Assembly: GCA_016710525.1 (NCBI GenBank)
Contig: JADJVQ010000010.1
Location: 84,584 to 148,583 of the forward strand
Origin: Burkholderiaceae bacterium
GTDB lineage: Bacteria > Pseudomonadota > Gammaproteobacteria > Burkholderiales > Burkholderiaceae_E
Reading direction: 5' to 3'
Length of the DNA stretch: 64,000 bases
Part shown: positions 47,418 through 57,444 of the stretch, piece by piece
How the letters are laid out: every line of letters starts with the position of its first letter
Position numbering within the stretch: position 1 is the first letter of the stretch
Made by a program: the position numbers and the translations under genes
Notes under the pieces: generated by a model
Database searches by the model: none
What the model was told of the DNA's origin: nothing
The model's input: the letters and a program-made list of their open reading frames with translations, nothing else

Positions 47418-48143
47418 TCATGCGTGGCGGCCTCCTAGCAGCAGCAGGTGGCGACGCGCGTCCAGTTGCGGGACGCCCAGTGTAATCGCTGCGAGCAGCT
47501 GGACCCCCGCGGGCAGCGCGCGCAGTTCGTCCTCCGGCATCGCCCCCTTCATGGCGGCCCACACGCCATCGGGGGCGAGCAGCCCCTGCGTGAGGCGCAC
47601 GAAGTCGGCCAGGCTGGCGAAGGCGCGCGAGATGGCCAGGGTCACGGGGGGCAGCGCGCCGGCCTCGCCGGCGTGACGCACGCGCAGCGTTTCGACCCGG
47701 GCGTGGTGGGCGAACAGATTGGTCAGGCCGAGTTCGGCGCGCACCTGGCGCACAAAGGCTGCCTTCTTGGCGACCGCGTCCACGCAGTGCACCTGCACAC
47801 CGGGGGCGCAGATCGCCAGCACGACGCCGGGCAGGCCGCCGCCGCTGCCGACATCGAGCACCACCGCGCCATCGGCCAGGTGATCGCGCCCGGCCCGCGC
47901 CGGGTCGCGCAGCACCGGCAGCACCGCCAGGCAGTCGAACAGGTGCTGCGTCAGCATCTGATCCGGATCTCGGAGCGCGGTCAGGTTGTAGACCGCATTC
48001 CATTTGGCCAGCAGCGCCAGGTGCGCGAGCAGCTGCCGGCGCTGGCCGGCATCGGGTTCGAGCTGCAGCTGCGCCAGCGCCTCATCCAGGCGCCGCCCGG
48101 CCTCCAGGGGCGACGGCTGACCGCGCACGCGGGGTCCTTCCAC
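47418..48143 (-). CDS. rsmG: 16S rRNA (guanine-527-N7) methyltransferase
   Basis: RsmG (GidB) has the SAM motif VVLDVGSGGGLPGVVLAI and the family segments NLTALRDPDQML and ISRAFASLADF. At 241 residues it is slightly longer than E. coli's 207, mainly at the N-terminus. It sits 6 nt after mnmG, the classic gidA-gidB pair. Confidence 0.96.
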   Translation of the reverse strand: MEGPRVRGQPSPLEAGRRLDEALAQLQLEPDAGQRRQLLAHLALLAKWNAVYNLTALRDPDQMLTQHLFDCLAVLPVLRDPARAGRDHLADGAVVLDVGSGGGLPGVVLAICAPGVQVHCVDAVAKKAAFVRQVRAELGLTNLFAHHARVETLRVRHAGEAGALPPVTLAISRAFASLADFVRLTQGLLAPDGVWAAMKGAMPEDELRALPAGVQLLAAITLGVPQLDARRHLLLLGGRHA

Positions 48144-48149
48144 GGGTTC

Positions 48150-50069
48150 TCAGGCGGCCTGTTCGAGCCGGCGCTTCTTCAGGTAGACCAGCAGCAGCGA
48201 AATCGCCGCCGGCGTGACGCCCGACATGCGCGAGGCCTGGCCGATGGTCTGGGGACGCTGGCCGGCCAGTTTGCCGCGGACCTCATTGGACAGTCCGCGC
48301 ACCCGTGCGTAGTCGAAGTCGGGCGGGATCGGCAGCAGGTCGTTGCGCTCGGACCGGTTGACCTCGGCCTGCTGGCGCGCGATGTAGCCCGCGTACTTGC
48401 TCTGGATTTCGATCTGCTCGACCGCCTGCGCGGCGCGCAGGGTGTCCAGGCCGAGTTCGGCGGCGCGTTCGGTCAGACCGGGGCCGGCATGGCGCATCAG
48501 CGACTCGTAACGCACGTCGGGCCGGGCGAGCAGTTCGCCCAGTGTGTAGTCGCGCTCGATGGGCTGGCCGATCAGTTCGGTGGCCCGCTCGGGTGGGAGC
48601 ACCTTCGGGTTGACGCTGGTGCTGCGCAGGCGCTGCAGTTCGGACGCGATCGCGTCGCGCTTGCGGCAGAACACATCCCAGCGCGCATCGTCGACGCAGC
48701 CCAGTTCGCGGCCGCGCTCGGTCAGGCGCAGATCGGCATTGTCTTCGCGCAGGCTGAGCCGGTACTCGGCGCGGCTGGTGAACATCCGATAGGGCTCGGA
48801 CACGCCGCGGGTGATCAGATCGTCCACCAGCACGCCCAGGTAGGCCTGGTCGCGACGTGGCGTGAAGGGCTCGCGCTCCTGGACCAGCAGAGCCGCATTC
48901 AGGCCGGCCAGCAGCCCCTGCGCGGCCGCCTCTTCGTAGCCGGTGGTGCCGTTGATCTGGCCGGCGAAGAACAGGCCGCCGATCGAACGGGTCTCGAGCG
49001 AGGCCTTCAGGCCGCGCGGATCGAAGTAGTCGTATTCGATCGCGTAACCCGGACGCAGGATGTGCGCGTTCTCCAGGCCTTCGATGCTGTGCACCAGCGC
49101 CAGCTGCACGTCGAAAGGCAGGCTGGTCGAAATGCCGTTCGGATAGAACTCGTGGGTGCTCAGGCCTTCGGGCTCGAGGAAAACCTGGTGGGCATCCTTG
49201 TCGGCGAAGCGATGGATCTTGTCTTCGACCGACGGGCAATAACGCGGCCCCACGCCCTCGATGACGCCGGTGTACATCGGGCTGCGATCCAGGCCGCCCC
49301 GGATGATCTCGTGGGTGCGCGGGTTGGTGTGCGTGATCCAGCACGGCACCTGGCGCGGGTGCTGCGCCGCATCGCCCAGGAACGAGAACACCGGCACCGG
49401 ATCGAGATCGCCGGGCTGCTCGAGGCAGCGCGAAAAATCGATGCTGCGCCCGTCGATGCGCGGCGGCGTGCCGGTCTTCAGGCGCCCCTGCGGCAGCTTC
49501 AGTTCCCGCAGCCGGGCCGCCAGCGACAGCGACGGCGGATCGGCCGCGCGGCCGGCCGGATAGTGGGACAGGCCGACGTGCACCAGCCCGTTCAGGAACG
49601 TGCCCGCGGTCAGCACCACCGCACGGCTGCGGAAGCGCAGTCCCAGCTGAGTGACCGCGCCGCAGACCCGATCGGCCTCGACGATGAGGTCATCGACCGC
49701 CTGCTGGAAGATCCACAGGTTGGGCTGATTCTCCAGGCGGGTGCGGATGGCCTGCCGGTACAGCACCCGGTCGGCCTGCGCGCGCGTGGCCCGGACCGCC
49801 GGCCCCTTGCTGCCGTTCAAGATGCGAAACTGGATGCCGGCCTCGTCGGTGGCGGCTGCCATCGCGCCGCCCAGCGCGTCGATTTCCTTGACGAGGTGTC
49901 CCTTGCCGATGCCGCCGATCGACGGATTGCAGGACATCTGCCCCAGGGTTTCCACGCTGTGGGTCAGCAGCAGGGTGGCGGCGCCCATGCGCGCGCTGGC
50001 CAGCGCGGCCTCGGTGCCGGCATGGCCGCCACCCACCACGATCACGTCAAAAACAGTCGGATAATCCAT
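48150..50069 (-). CDS. mnmG: tRNA uridine 5-carboxymethylaminomethyl modification enzyme MnmG
   Basis: MnmG (GidA) works with MnmE to modify U34 in tRNAs. The 639-residue FAD protein has the N-terminal GGGHAGTEAALASARMG, SCNPSIGGIGKGHLV, GTFLNGLVHVG and the C-terminal helical domain. GAGGTGG precedes the ATG of MDYPTVFDVIVVGGG. The frame stays open upstream through the 24-bp repeats (LELAPALR units), but these are unlikely to be translated as part of MnmG. Confidence 0.98.
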   Translation of the reverse strand: MDYPTVFDVIVVGGGHAGTEAALASARMGAATLLLTHSVETLGQMSCNPSIGGIGKGHLVKEIDALGGAMAAATDEAGIQFRILNGSKGPAVRATRAQADRVLYRQAIRTRLENQPNLWIFQQAVDDLIVEADRVCGAVTQLGLRFRSRAVVLTAGTFLNGLVHVGLSHYPAGRAADPPSLSLAARLRELKLPQGRLKTGTPPRIDGRSIDFSRCLEQPGDLDPVPVFSFLGDAAQHPRQVPCWITHTNPRTHEIIRGGLDRSPMYTGVIEGVGPRYCPSVEDKIHRFADKDAHQVFLEPEGLSTHEFYPNGISTSLPFDVQLALVHSIEGLENAHILRPGYAIEYDYFDPRGLKASLETRSIGGLFFAGQINGTTGYEEAAAQGLLAGLNAALLVQEREPFTPRRDQAYLGVLVDDLITRGVSEPYRMFTSRAEYRLSLREDNADLRLTERGRELGCVDDARWDVFCRKRDAIASELQRLRSTSVNPKVLPPERATELIGQPIERDYTLGELLARPDVRYESLMRHAGPGLTERAAELGLDTLRAAQAVEQIEIQSKYAGYIARQQAEVNRSERNDLLPIPPDFDYARVRGLSNEVRGKLAGQRPQTIGQASRMSGVTPAAISLLLVYLKKRRLEQAA

Positions 50070-50114
50070 GCGGCCACCTCGGGCACTGATTAGGGCACGC
50101 CGCCCACCGGGCAA

Positions 50115-50210
50115 GCGCAGCGCGGGCGCTCGCCGATACCGCAGCGCGGGTGCTAGCTCAAGCCGCAGCGCGGGCGCTAGCTCAAGCCGCAGCGCGGGCG
50201 CTAGCTCAAG
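50115..50210. repeat. 24-bp tandem repeats upstream of mnmG
   Basis: Three near-identical 24-bp units (50139-50162, 50163-50186, 50187-50210) of CCGCAGCGCGGGCGCTAGCT plus CAAG follow one diverged unit (50115-50138). Each holds the near-palindrome AGCGCGGGCGCT. They lie 46-141 bp before the mnmG start codon. They have no spacers and are not a CRISPR. Possible roles are a leader structure, a protein-binding array or neutral expansion. Confidence 0.85.
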
Positions 50211-50316
50211 CAATTGGCCCGCAAACAGCGCTCGGCTGCGCGAAACCTGTGCAACCGATCAGTTTATCGCAAAAACCGGAAGCCCGTCGGCCTGATCCGC
50301 CCGTGACGGCCGCCCG

Positions 50317-51387
50317 TCACGGCCGTCCGGCGCGCCACTCCAGATAGTCCAGTCCCAGTTCGCCCGCTGCCACACCGCCCCAGGGGGTCATGTATTCGGG
50401 GGCGCTGAAGGCGATCGGCTCGGCGGCCCAGCGGGCGGCCAGCGTGAGCTGGGCCAGGACCCGCGCCAGCGGCGCCGGCACCGCCTTGAACGGGTCGGCA
50501 TCCAGGGGCGCGCCGGCCACCTGGGCAAAGGTCTCGACGATGACGCGCAGCTCGCGGCCGGCGCGCCGCACCGCGCCGGCGACGGCGCGCAGCATCTGAT
50601 CGAGTTCGGCCAGATCGAGCTTGCCCACGCCCACACCGTCCTGGAACCACACCTCGTCCAGACCGGGCGCGGCGGCCAGCAGGTCGCTCCACATGGCCGC
50701 CAGACCGTCCGGATCGGTGCCGCGGTTGGCGAAGCCCGACACAGCCACCCGGTGGCCGGGCGTGAGCGCCTTGAGCACTTCGGACGTTTCGGCCAGGTGG
50801 GCCTGCAGCCGGTCGCGCCGCGCCGGCACTCGCCAGTTCAGATCGTCCACTTCTTCGGGAAGGTACCAGCCGACAAAAGCGGGCTGATCGCGCAGCCAGC
50901 CGGCATTCGCCCGCGCGATGGCCAGCGAACGTTCGCGCAGCGCCCGCAGGAACCCGGCAGGGTCGCTCGCCCGTGCGTCGATGGCCTGCCAGTAGTCGCT
51001 GCGGTGCGACAGCCCGACCATCACGCCGAACCGATGGCGCGCCGCCAGCGACACGATCAGCTCGAGCGGCGCCGGATGAAAGGCGATCGCATCGAGTTCG
51101 GTCCATTGCAGGATCAGCCGATTCATGCCCAGGACGCGCAGCTCGGCGAACAGCAGTTCCCATTCGGCGGAACTCCACGCCCGGTGGGCAGCCAAAGGCT
51201 GCAGAAAGGTCGTGGCAAAGGGCGCCGGCGTCACCGGACGCTCCTGGGCGGCGGTGGCGCCGGCGCGCAGCGCGATGCCCGCGGGCAGCGACAGCAGCAG
51301 CGCCCGCAGGGCGCCACGCCGGCCCGCCCGCGCTGCCCGCGTATTGTCAACCGGGCCGGCGGGCGCCGAAGCACAGCACCTCAGCAA
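50317..51387 (-). CDS. DUF4434 (glycosidase-like) protein of the exopolysaccharide cluster
   Basis: The 356-residue protein has an N-terminal Arg-rich leader and hydrophobic stretch (ALRALLLSLPAGIALRAGATAA), probably a twin-arginine or Sec signal. A TIM-barrel-like domain follows (TTFLQPLAAHRAWSSAEW, LILQWTELDA, FVGWYLPEEVDDLNW, VWFQDGVG). This matches the DUF4434 family. As I recall, the E. coli nfrA-nfrB operon is followed by ybcH, which has the same domain, so its place 43 nt after the nfrA-like gene is telling. The Glu pair in YLPEEVDD could be catalytic. Confidence 0.8.
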   Translation of the reverse strand: MLRCCASAPAGPVDNTRAARAGRRGALRALLLSLPAGIALRAGATAAQERPVTPAPFATTFLQPLAAHRAWSSAEWELLFAELRVLGMNRLILQWTELDAIAFHPAPLELIVSLAARHRFGVMVGLSHRSDYWQAIDARASDPAGFLRALRERSLAIARANAGWLRDQPAFVGWYLPEEVDDLNWRVPARRDRLQAHLAETSEVLKALTPGHRVAVSGFANRGTDPDGLAAMWSDLLAAAPGLDEVWFQDGVGVGKLDLAELDQMLRAVAGAVRRAGRELRVIVETFAQVAGAPLDADPFKAVPAPLARVLAQLTLAARWAAEPIAFSAPEYMTPWGGVAAGELGLDYLEWRAGRP

Positions 51388-51430
51388 GGCGGGGCGCCAA
51401 GCAGGATGGTGAGTGCTCTGCCGCGGGACA

Positions 51431-54400
51431 CTAGAACGACCACACGGTGGTCAGCGCGAATCCGCTGCCGGTCCGCTCGACGCCCTTCTTGTACTGCAGC
51501 AGCACTTCGAGGTTGCCGCGATGCGATTCGTAACGGGTGGCCCCGAACAGGTAACGCAGGGACACGCCGGCGCCGACCTCGCTGTAGGAACGGTTGTCGG
51601 CGTCAGGACTCTGGCGCCGGGTGGTCGCGACCAGGTGCGGCGTGAACAGCACATCGTCGCCGACCCGGAAGGTCCGCCCCTGGCGAGCCTCGGCATACAC
51701 CGCGGTGCTGGCGGGGGATTTCAGGAAGCGGCCGACATCGAGGTACACGGAGCTGTAGTTCCAGTGGTCGCGCCCGGGCTGGATGTCGTATCCGTCGGTC
51801 CAGCCCCAGGAGGCGCGCAGCAGCCAGTCATCACGCGACGCATCGCCCATCTTGATCAGCCGTTCGGCCGAAAGATAGAGGTCCTGCGAACGCATCGGCT
51901 TGTAGCGTACGCCAAGGGCGCCCTGCAGGCTCTTGCTGTCGGGCGCGATTGCATTGGGTTTGTTCGACCACAGCGTGCGCGCCACCACCTCGAACGTCCG
52001 GTCGTCGCGCAGACCGATCACCGGCGGACGCCAGGCCACCTCGGCGCCGCCCTGCGAGGGCACGACGCCCCCGCTGGCGGCACTCGCGGCCACGCTGCTC
52101 GCCGCGCTGGCGTTGTCGCGGTACGACTGATACAGGCGAAACGACCAGTTGCTCGACAGCTTGCGGGCCTCGCGCTTGAGGCGTTCGAGTTCGGGGTCTT
52201 CTCCGGCGCGGACCGGTTCGGGGCTGCTGGACTGTGCCATCACCGGGGGCACGTCGGCGCTGCGGGCCGCCTCGCGGGCCTGGGCGTAGACCTGAGCCAG
52301 GTCGCGGTAGGCGACGCTGCGGATCGGTCGCGGCGGATCGCTCGCGATCGCCAGGGTGAGCTCGTCGATGCTGGCCTCGTGCTGGCCCAGGCGGGACAGC
52401 GCGGCGGCCCGCTCGATGCGTTCGCTGGCGCTGGGCGCACGCGCCTGGGCCGAGGCCGGATTGGGCCGGCGGGCCGACTCTGCGGCCGGTCGGATCCACT
52501 GCGTGGCGCCGACCGGCGGCTCAGGCGTCGCCGCGATGGAAAAGACCGTCGGCTGACCGGTCGGCCCGGCCGAGCTGGCGGCTGCGGCGTCACCGGCCCC
52601 GATGGCCGGCTGAAAAGCGGCGGCTTCCGAAGACTGACCGGGCGAGGTCACTGCGGGAGATCCGTCAGCCAGTTCGGCCTGCGCCGGAGCCGGCTCCGCG
52701 CTCGCCCGGGCCGCCGCACCGTGGATCCGAGACGCGGTTTCGGGCACCTTCGCGCGGGCGACGGAGGTGAGTCCGAGCTCCGCTTCGCGATGTTCGATGG
52801 CCCGGTGAAAGGCCTTCAGGGCGCCCTCGTTGTCATTGCTGCGCATGTGCGCATACGCCTGATCCCGGAACAGCCGGGTGCGATCAGGGTCGCGCGCGAT
52901 CGCCGTGTCGAAGGCCTGCGCCGCCTCCTGAAAGCGCTCCTGGGCGTACAAGACGTATCCCATCGACTCGGCGAACAGGGGGTCGGGTTTGATGGCATCG
53001 GCGGCGCGGTACTGCTCGACCGCCATTTCCGGCTGACGCAGCTCCTGGGCGATCTGGCCAAGCCGGTACGCCCGGTCGGCCGAGGGCTCCACTGCCTGGG
53101 CACGGGCCAGCGTATCGCGAGCCTGCGCCCACTGCTTGCGTTCGGCCAGCACGCGCGCACGCAAATCATCCCGCAAAGCAGACTCGGGAGCCTTGAACGC
53201 GGCGGCTTCGGTGAGGGCGAGGCTGCGTTCGGCGGCGTCTACCCGGCCGGCCTCGAGCTGAGCGGCGGCCAGGCGCAGCGCGAGATCGGCGCCCGGTTCG
53301 ATCGCCAGCGCCCGCTCCCATGCTTGAATGGCACGAACCGGCCGCTTCTGCGCGAGATAGAGATGCCCGAGCTCGACATGCACCGAACGCAGCAGCGCGC
53401 CACCGGTGGCGGGATCGAGAGTCGCGGCGAGCTGATCGAGCACCCGGGCACTTTCGTCGTGCCGGCCCAGAGCCTTCAGGCTGCGGGACCGATGCAGCGC
53501 CACGTCGGCCGAAGGCTCGCGCGCCGCGAGTGCGTCGAACTGGACCAGGGCCTCGGCCCAGCGGCTTTGCCCGAACAGCGCATACGCCAGCCCCTTGCGG
53601 GTGGCGCTGGTGTCGCGACCCAGTTCGATAGCGGCCCGGAAGGCCATGATCGATTCGATTGGCTGACCGGCGGCTGCATGCAAGTTGGCCAGGCGCTCGA
53701 AGGCTTCGGCGCGCTGCCCGGCAGTGGCCTCGCGCAGACCGGTGATCCGCGACCAGGCCTCGGTGGCCCGGGCCAGGTCGCCCAGTTCGGTGTGAACGTC
53801 AACCAGCCGCCGCAGGATCTCGACCGAAGGCGCCAGTTGCGCGGCGCTCTCGAAGCGGCGCGCCGCATCCCGGCTTTCGCCCAGCTTGAGCGAAAGTTCG
53901 GCGGCGGCCTGATGGGCCTGAGGATCACGCGGCGCCAGTTCGATCCAGCCCGCGTAGGCCGCCCGCGCCGCCCGCAGGTCTCCCTGGCGCTCCTGCAGAT
54001 AACCGAGCTGCCGCCAGGCGCCCCGGCGGGTGGCCAAGGTGGACCCGTTGCTGGTCAGGTGCTTCAGTTCGCGTGCCGCTTCAACAGGCTTGCCGTGCTC
54101 CTCGAGCAGCTGCGCGAACTGCTGGCGGCGTGCGTCGCTGGGGCTGACCCGCAGCAGCTGGCTCAGCGTGCCGATCGTTTCCGCGAGCTGGCCGCTGACC
54201 TGCTGGGCGTTGAGCAGCGCCTCGAGCGTGCGGCGATCGGGCTTCAGGCGGGCCGCATCGGCGAAGGCTCGAACCGCGCCGTCCGGCCGCTTGGCCGCCG
54301 CCAGCGCATTGCCCATCGCCAGATAGGCCGAGTGGCGCAGACGCCGGTCCTGCGTGGCGCTCGCCACTTTCAGGTACTCCTCGGCGGCCTCGCTATAGCG

Positions 54401-55435
54401 CTGGCGGGCATAGAGCAGGTTGGCCAGGTATTCGCGGTCACTGGGGCTGTGGGTCAGATCGACGAGGTGGCGCGACCAGCGTTCGGCCGTTTCACGGGCA
54501 CCGGCGCGCTGCGCCTCCTGCAGCAGCGTGCGGGTACGCACCACGTTGCGCGGGTCGAGCGCCATCGCCCGCTCGAAATGCCCGCGCGCCAGCGCCGCGT
54601 CGCCGCGCTGCTGGGCGATGCGGGCCAGTGCGTCGAGCAGGCGCACCCGCTGGCCGGTGTCGGGCGCGAGTTCGAGCGCCTTCTGATAGTCGGCGCTGGC
54701 CTTGGCGGCATTGCCCAGCGTGTCGTGGGCCAGGCCGCGGCGGAAATAGAGGGTGTAGTCGGGACCCGCGCGCTCGAGGCCATCGAGCAGCGTCACGGCC
54801 TGCCCGTGCTGACCGGTGCGCAGGGCCAGATCGGCCGCACTGGACAAGGCCTGGGTGCGGTCGCGGACAGGTACCGCCGGGTGGTCGGCGATGGCGGTCC
54901 ACGCCTCCTGGGCGGCGCTGAAGTTGCCCTGCAACTGCTGCAGATGGGCGCGCCGCTGCAATGCGGCGATCAGCTTGGGATCGCGCGCCAGCACCTCATC
55001 GACCTGTGCCAGGGCCTGATCGTGGCGGCGCAGACGCTGCAAGGTGTCGGCATAGGACAGCCGCGCATGCAGGTTGTCGGGCGCCAGCGCCACGGCCCGC
55101 TCGAATTCCGCCGCGGCCGCCTCCGGCCGCTTCAGTCGGGTGAGGACGTCGGCGTAGCTCAGCCGGGCCAGCAGGTTGTCCGGATCGCCGGTCAGACTCA
55201 GGGCGAGCTCGACCCTTGCCTCTTCGAGCCGATTGGCCGCCACCAGCCGGTACGCCTTGTCCAGATGCGGCTCGCTGCGGAACTTGCGCAGCTCGGTGTC
55301 GAGCCAGTTGCGCAGGCCGCCGGACTGCTTCGGAACATCGGCCGCTGCCCAGGCGGTGGGCAGGTGGGCACCCACGGCCAGGCCGCCGATCAGCAAAGCC
55401 AGTTGCCGCTTGCTCAGAATGTTGGGTTTCGCCAT
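51431..55435 (-). CDS. NfrA-like outer-membrane protein (TPR array plus C-terminal beta-barrel)
   Basis: The roughly 1334-residue product has a signal peptide (LALLIGGLAVGAHLPTAWA) and some twenty TPR-type repeats from about residue 40 to 840. A Ala/Ser/Pro-rich linker follows (about 850-1010), then a C-terminal domain of alternating amphipathic strands ending in Phe (SGFALTTVWSF). That is the plan of E. coli NfrA (990 residues), the phage N4 receptor and glycan exporter. The extra length is in the TPR array and linker. A GTG four codons upstream of the chosen ATG is possible. It would export the polymer made by the NfrB-like enzyme. Confidence 0.82.
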   Translation of the reverse strand: MAKPNILSKRQLALLIGGLAVGAHLPTAWAAADVPKQSGGLRNWLDTELRKFRSEPHLDKAYRLVAANRLEEARVELALSLTGDPDNLLARLSYADVLTRLKRPEAAAAEFERAVALAPDNLHARLSYADTLQRLRRHDQALAQVDEVLARDPKLIAALQRRAHLQQLQGNFSAAQEAWTAIADHPAVPVRDRTQALSSAADLALRTGQHGQAVTLLDGLERAGPDYTLYFRRGLAHDTLGNAAKASADYQKALELAPDTGQRVRLLDALARIAQQRGDAALARGHFERAMALDPRNVVRTRTLLQEAQRAGARETAERWSRHLVDLTHSPSDREYLANLLYARQRYSEAAEEYLKVASATQDRRLRHSAYLAMGNALAAAKRPDGAVRAFADAARLKPDRRTLEALLNAQQVSGQLAETIGTLSQLLRVSPSDARRQQFAQLLEEHGKPVEAARELKHLTSNGSTLATRRGAWRQLGYLQERQGDLRAARAAYAGWIELAPRDPQAHQAAAELSLKLGESRDAARRFESAAQLAPSVEILRRLVDVHTELGDLARATEAWSRITGLREATAGQRAEAFERLANLHAAAGQPIESIMAFRAAIELGRDTSATRKGLAYALFGQSRWAEALVQFDALAAREPSADVALHRSRSLKALGRHDESARVLDQLAATLDPATGGALLRSVHVELGHLYLAQKRPVRAIQAWERALAIEPGADLALRLAAAQLEAGRVDAAERSLALTEAAAFKAPESALRDDLRARVLAERKQWAQARDTLARAQAVEPSADRAYRLGQIAQELRQPEMAVEQYRAADAIKPDPLFAESMGYVLYAQERFQEAAQAFDTAIARDPDRTRLFRDQAYAHMRSNDNEGALKAFHRAIEHREAELGLTSVARAKVPETASRIHGAAARASAEPAPAQAELADGSPAVTSPGQSSEAAAFQPAIGAGDAAAASSAGPTGQPTVFSIAATPEPPVGATQWIRPAAESARRPNPASAQARAPSASERIERAAALSRLGQHEASIDELTLAIASDPPRPIRSVAYRDLAQVYAQAREAARSADVPPVMAQSSSPEPVRAGEDPELERLKREARKLSSNWSFRLYQSYRDNASAASSVAASAASGGVVPSQGGAEVAWRPPVIGLRDDRTFEVVARTLWSNKPNAIAPDSKSLQGALGVRYKPMRSQDLYLSAERLIKMGDASRDDWLLRASWGWTDGYDIQPGRDHWNYSSVYLDVGRFLKSPASTAVYAEARQGRTFRVGDDVLFTPHLVATTRRQSPDADNRSYSEVGAGVSLRYLFGATRYESHRGNLEVLLQYKKGVERTGSGFALTTVWSF

Positions 55436-55641
55436 GAATCGATCCACTTCGCCGCAGGTTCGGGAGTGCGGTCAGGATGAATTCGAGCTCCGCATCGCGC
55501 CGTGACGCTCTGCACGACTTGATGCAAAACCCTGCGCCGCGCCACAGTCGGCGGCCACGCCTGTGACGGATGTCCGCCACGGAGAACCGGGCGGCGTCCT
55601 GGAATCGCCACGGACCTGCAGGCGCTGGTCCGCCAACGGGC

Positions 55642-57444
55642 TCATTTCAGGGATTGCGGGTCCGTCCAGGTGAAGCCCAGATCGGTGATGGTGTTCACGA
55701 TCCGACCCAGGTCGCCCAGTCCATCACCTTGGGACACCGTGCCGTCCGACTGGGTGACGGTACCCAGAAGCAGCGGGTGAAAAAAGAACGAGGCGAAGCC
55801 GTTGCGAACCACCGCCTTGACGATCTCGGCATTGAGCTTGAGATCCTCCCAGGTGTAGGTCGAGACCGACCCGGTGTCCATCGCGCGCGCGTCGTACTGG
55901 ATGTTGCCCAGGTTCTCGGGAATCACCCGCCGGCCGTAGTAGTCGCGGGCGATGACGTAGGGGAAGAACTGGCTGACCGCGAAGTCGCGCTGGGCGCCGA
56001 CGGCCTGCAGGGCCGGCTGTTCGGCGGTGTAATAGACCGATCGCTCGTAGACGGTGCCAAAGACCTCGGCAATCGCGCGATACGCGGCCGGCGAGCCCTG
56101 GTAATGCGGTGTCTCGAAGGCGAATGGCGCATAGCCGGCGGCCAGCATTTCACTGCGCCCGCTTTCAAGCCGGGTCCGCCAGAACGCGACATCGTCGCCC
56201 GGCAGGGGCGCGACCAGCCGCGCATCCCAAAACTCGAAATCGGCGCCACTGACCGCGTCGTACAGGTTGGCGCGGTTACCGAACTGATGAGTCACACCAT
56301 GCATGACGACAGAGCCGCCGCGCGTCAGCGCATAGTCCACGGCCTGCCTGAGCCGGGTTGCCTGGGCAAGAGGCAGGTCCAGCGGCACACCCCGGTTGAA
56401 GGTTCCCTTGGGGTCCAGGTGATGCGGAATCACCGCCATCGCATAGGGAATGCGCCGGCCCGTGGCGGGCCACAGCAGGTCGGTGATCGCGCGCATGTGA
56501 TCCGGGTTGACCAGCGCGCCGACATCCTCGAACCGCACCAGTGCGCGCTGGCCTTTGTCGGGGCTTTCGCCCAGCATGTCGTGCAGCACGTCGCTGAATG
56601 CCAGGTAGCGATCGCGGGGGCCGATGTACGACATCGGCACGTCGGCGACGTACCAGAAGTTGTCGGCACGGATGATGTAAGGCGCCTCGACAGTCTGGCC
56701 AAACCGGGCATAGGCGGAATTGCGGATCGGCGCGACGACCTTGGCACGGGCTGCATCGGTGATCCGGGTGAATCCGATGTCCGGATCGCCGAAGATCTGG
56801 CCGTTGCTGTACTGGTAGTACTTGCGCAGTTCGCGGCCCTTGTAGACCACATTGTCGAAGAAGTCGGGCACGGGCGCGGCCGGGTCGCCGAGCACACCGC
56901 GGACAAAGTCGAATTCGAAGCCGAAGCGCTGGGACAGGGTCAGGCCCTGCACGCGCCGCAGCTGGTCGAGGTTGTTCTTGAACCAGACGAAGGTCTTTCG
57001 GGTCTTGTCGATATCGGCCAGCAGCGCCGCCGGCAGCAGCAACGCGGGCGTTGCCCCGCGGAAATACGATCCGACATACATCGTCGCGTCGTACTTCTCG
57101 ATCTGACCGGCACTGTACTGCTCGACCGGCTGCAGCTCGACCTCGGGATTCCAGTGGCCGATCAGGTTGCGCAGCATGATGGCGTAGGCCTTGCCCAGCC
57201 GCTGCAAGGCCAGGCCCTGCGGTTCGTCGTACAGCACCAGCACCCGGTGTGTCGGCCCGATCAGCGCGGGCGAGGGCACGTAGGTGATCACCGCCGCCGC
57301 GGGCGGCGGTGCGACAGGTTGAGTGGGGGTCGCCGCCGAGCCCGGATCCGCCGATCCGCCTCCGCCGCAGGCCAACAACAGGGCGGCCGGCAGCAGCGCG
57401 ATGATCCGCAGGGTGATCCATAACCGTGACTCAGAAGTTTGCAA
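55642..57444 (-). CDS. Secreted lipoprotein with DUF2334 (polysaccharide deacetylase-like) domain
   Basis: The 600-residue protein starts at a TTG preceded by CAGGTG and has a lipoprotein signal (IIALLPAALLLAC then GGGG). The conserved body carries VLVLYDEPQG, RNLIGHWNPEVEL, LVRFEDVGAL (metal Asp), GGSVVMHGVTHQ (HxxxH-type), FAFETPHYQGSP and ASFFFHPLLL, the NodB-like layout of DUF2334. It is about half identical by eye to the adjacent paralogue over its full length. A role in N-deacetylating an exported aminosugar polymer is inferred. DUF2334 proteins also occur in the c-di-GMP-controlled yda and pss polysaccharide loci of Bacillus and Listeria. Confidence 0.8.
   Translation of the reverse strand: MQTSESRLWITLRIIALLPAALLLACGGGGSADPGSAATPTQPVAPPPAAAVITYVPSPALIGPTHRVLVLYDEPQGLALQRLGKAYAIMLRNLIGHWNPEVELQPVEQYSAGQIEKYDATMYVGSYFRGATPALLLPAALLADIDKTRKTFVWFKNNLDQLRRVQGLTLSQRFGFEFDFVRGVLGDPAAPVPDFFDNVVYKGRELRKYYQYSNGQIFGDPDIGFTRITDAARAKVVAPIRNSAYARFGQTVEAPYIIRADNFWYVADVPMSYIGPRDRYLAFSDVLHDMLGESPDKGQRALVRFEDVGALVNPDHMRAITDLLWPATGRRIPYAMAVIPHHLDPKGTFNRGVPLDLPLAQATRLRQAVDYALTRGGSVVMHGVTHQFGNRANLYDAVSGADFEFWDARLVAPLPGDDVAFWRTRLESGRSEMLAAGYAPFAFETPHYQGSPAAYRAIAEVFGTVYERSVYYTAEQPALQAVGAQRDFAVSQFFPYVIARDYYGRRVIPENLGNIQYDARAMDTGSVSTYTWEDLKLNAEIVKAVVRNGFASFFFHPLLLGTVTQSDGTVSQGDGLGDLGRIVNTITDLGFTWTDPQSLK

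Noticed and set aside
45650..50069. parS site near parAB
   Set aside because: No TGTTNCACGTGAAACA-like palindrome was found on reading the region.
50115..50210. CRISPR array
   Set aside because: Repeats are contiguous with no spacers and there are no cas genes. The same applies to 36015-36116.
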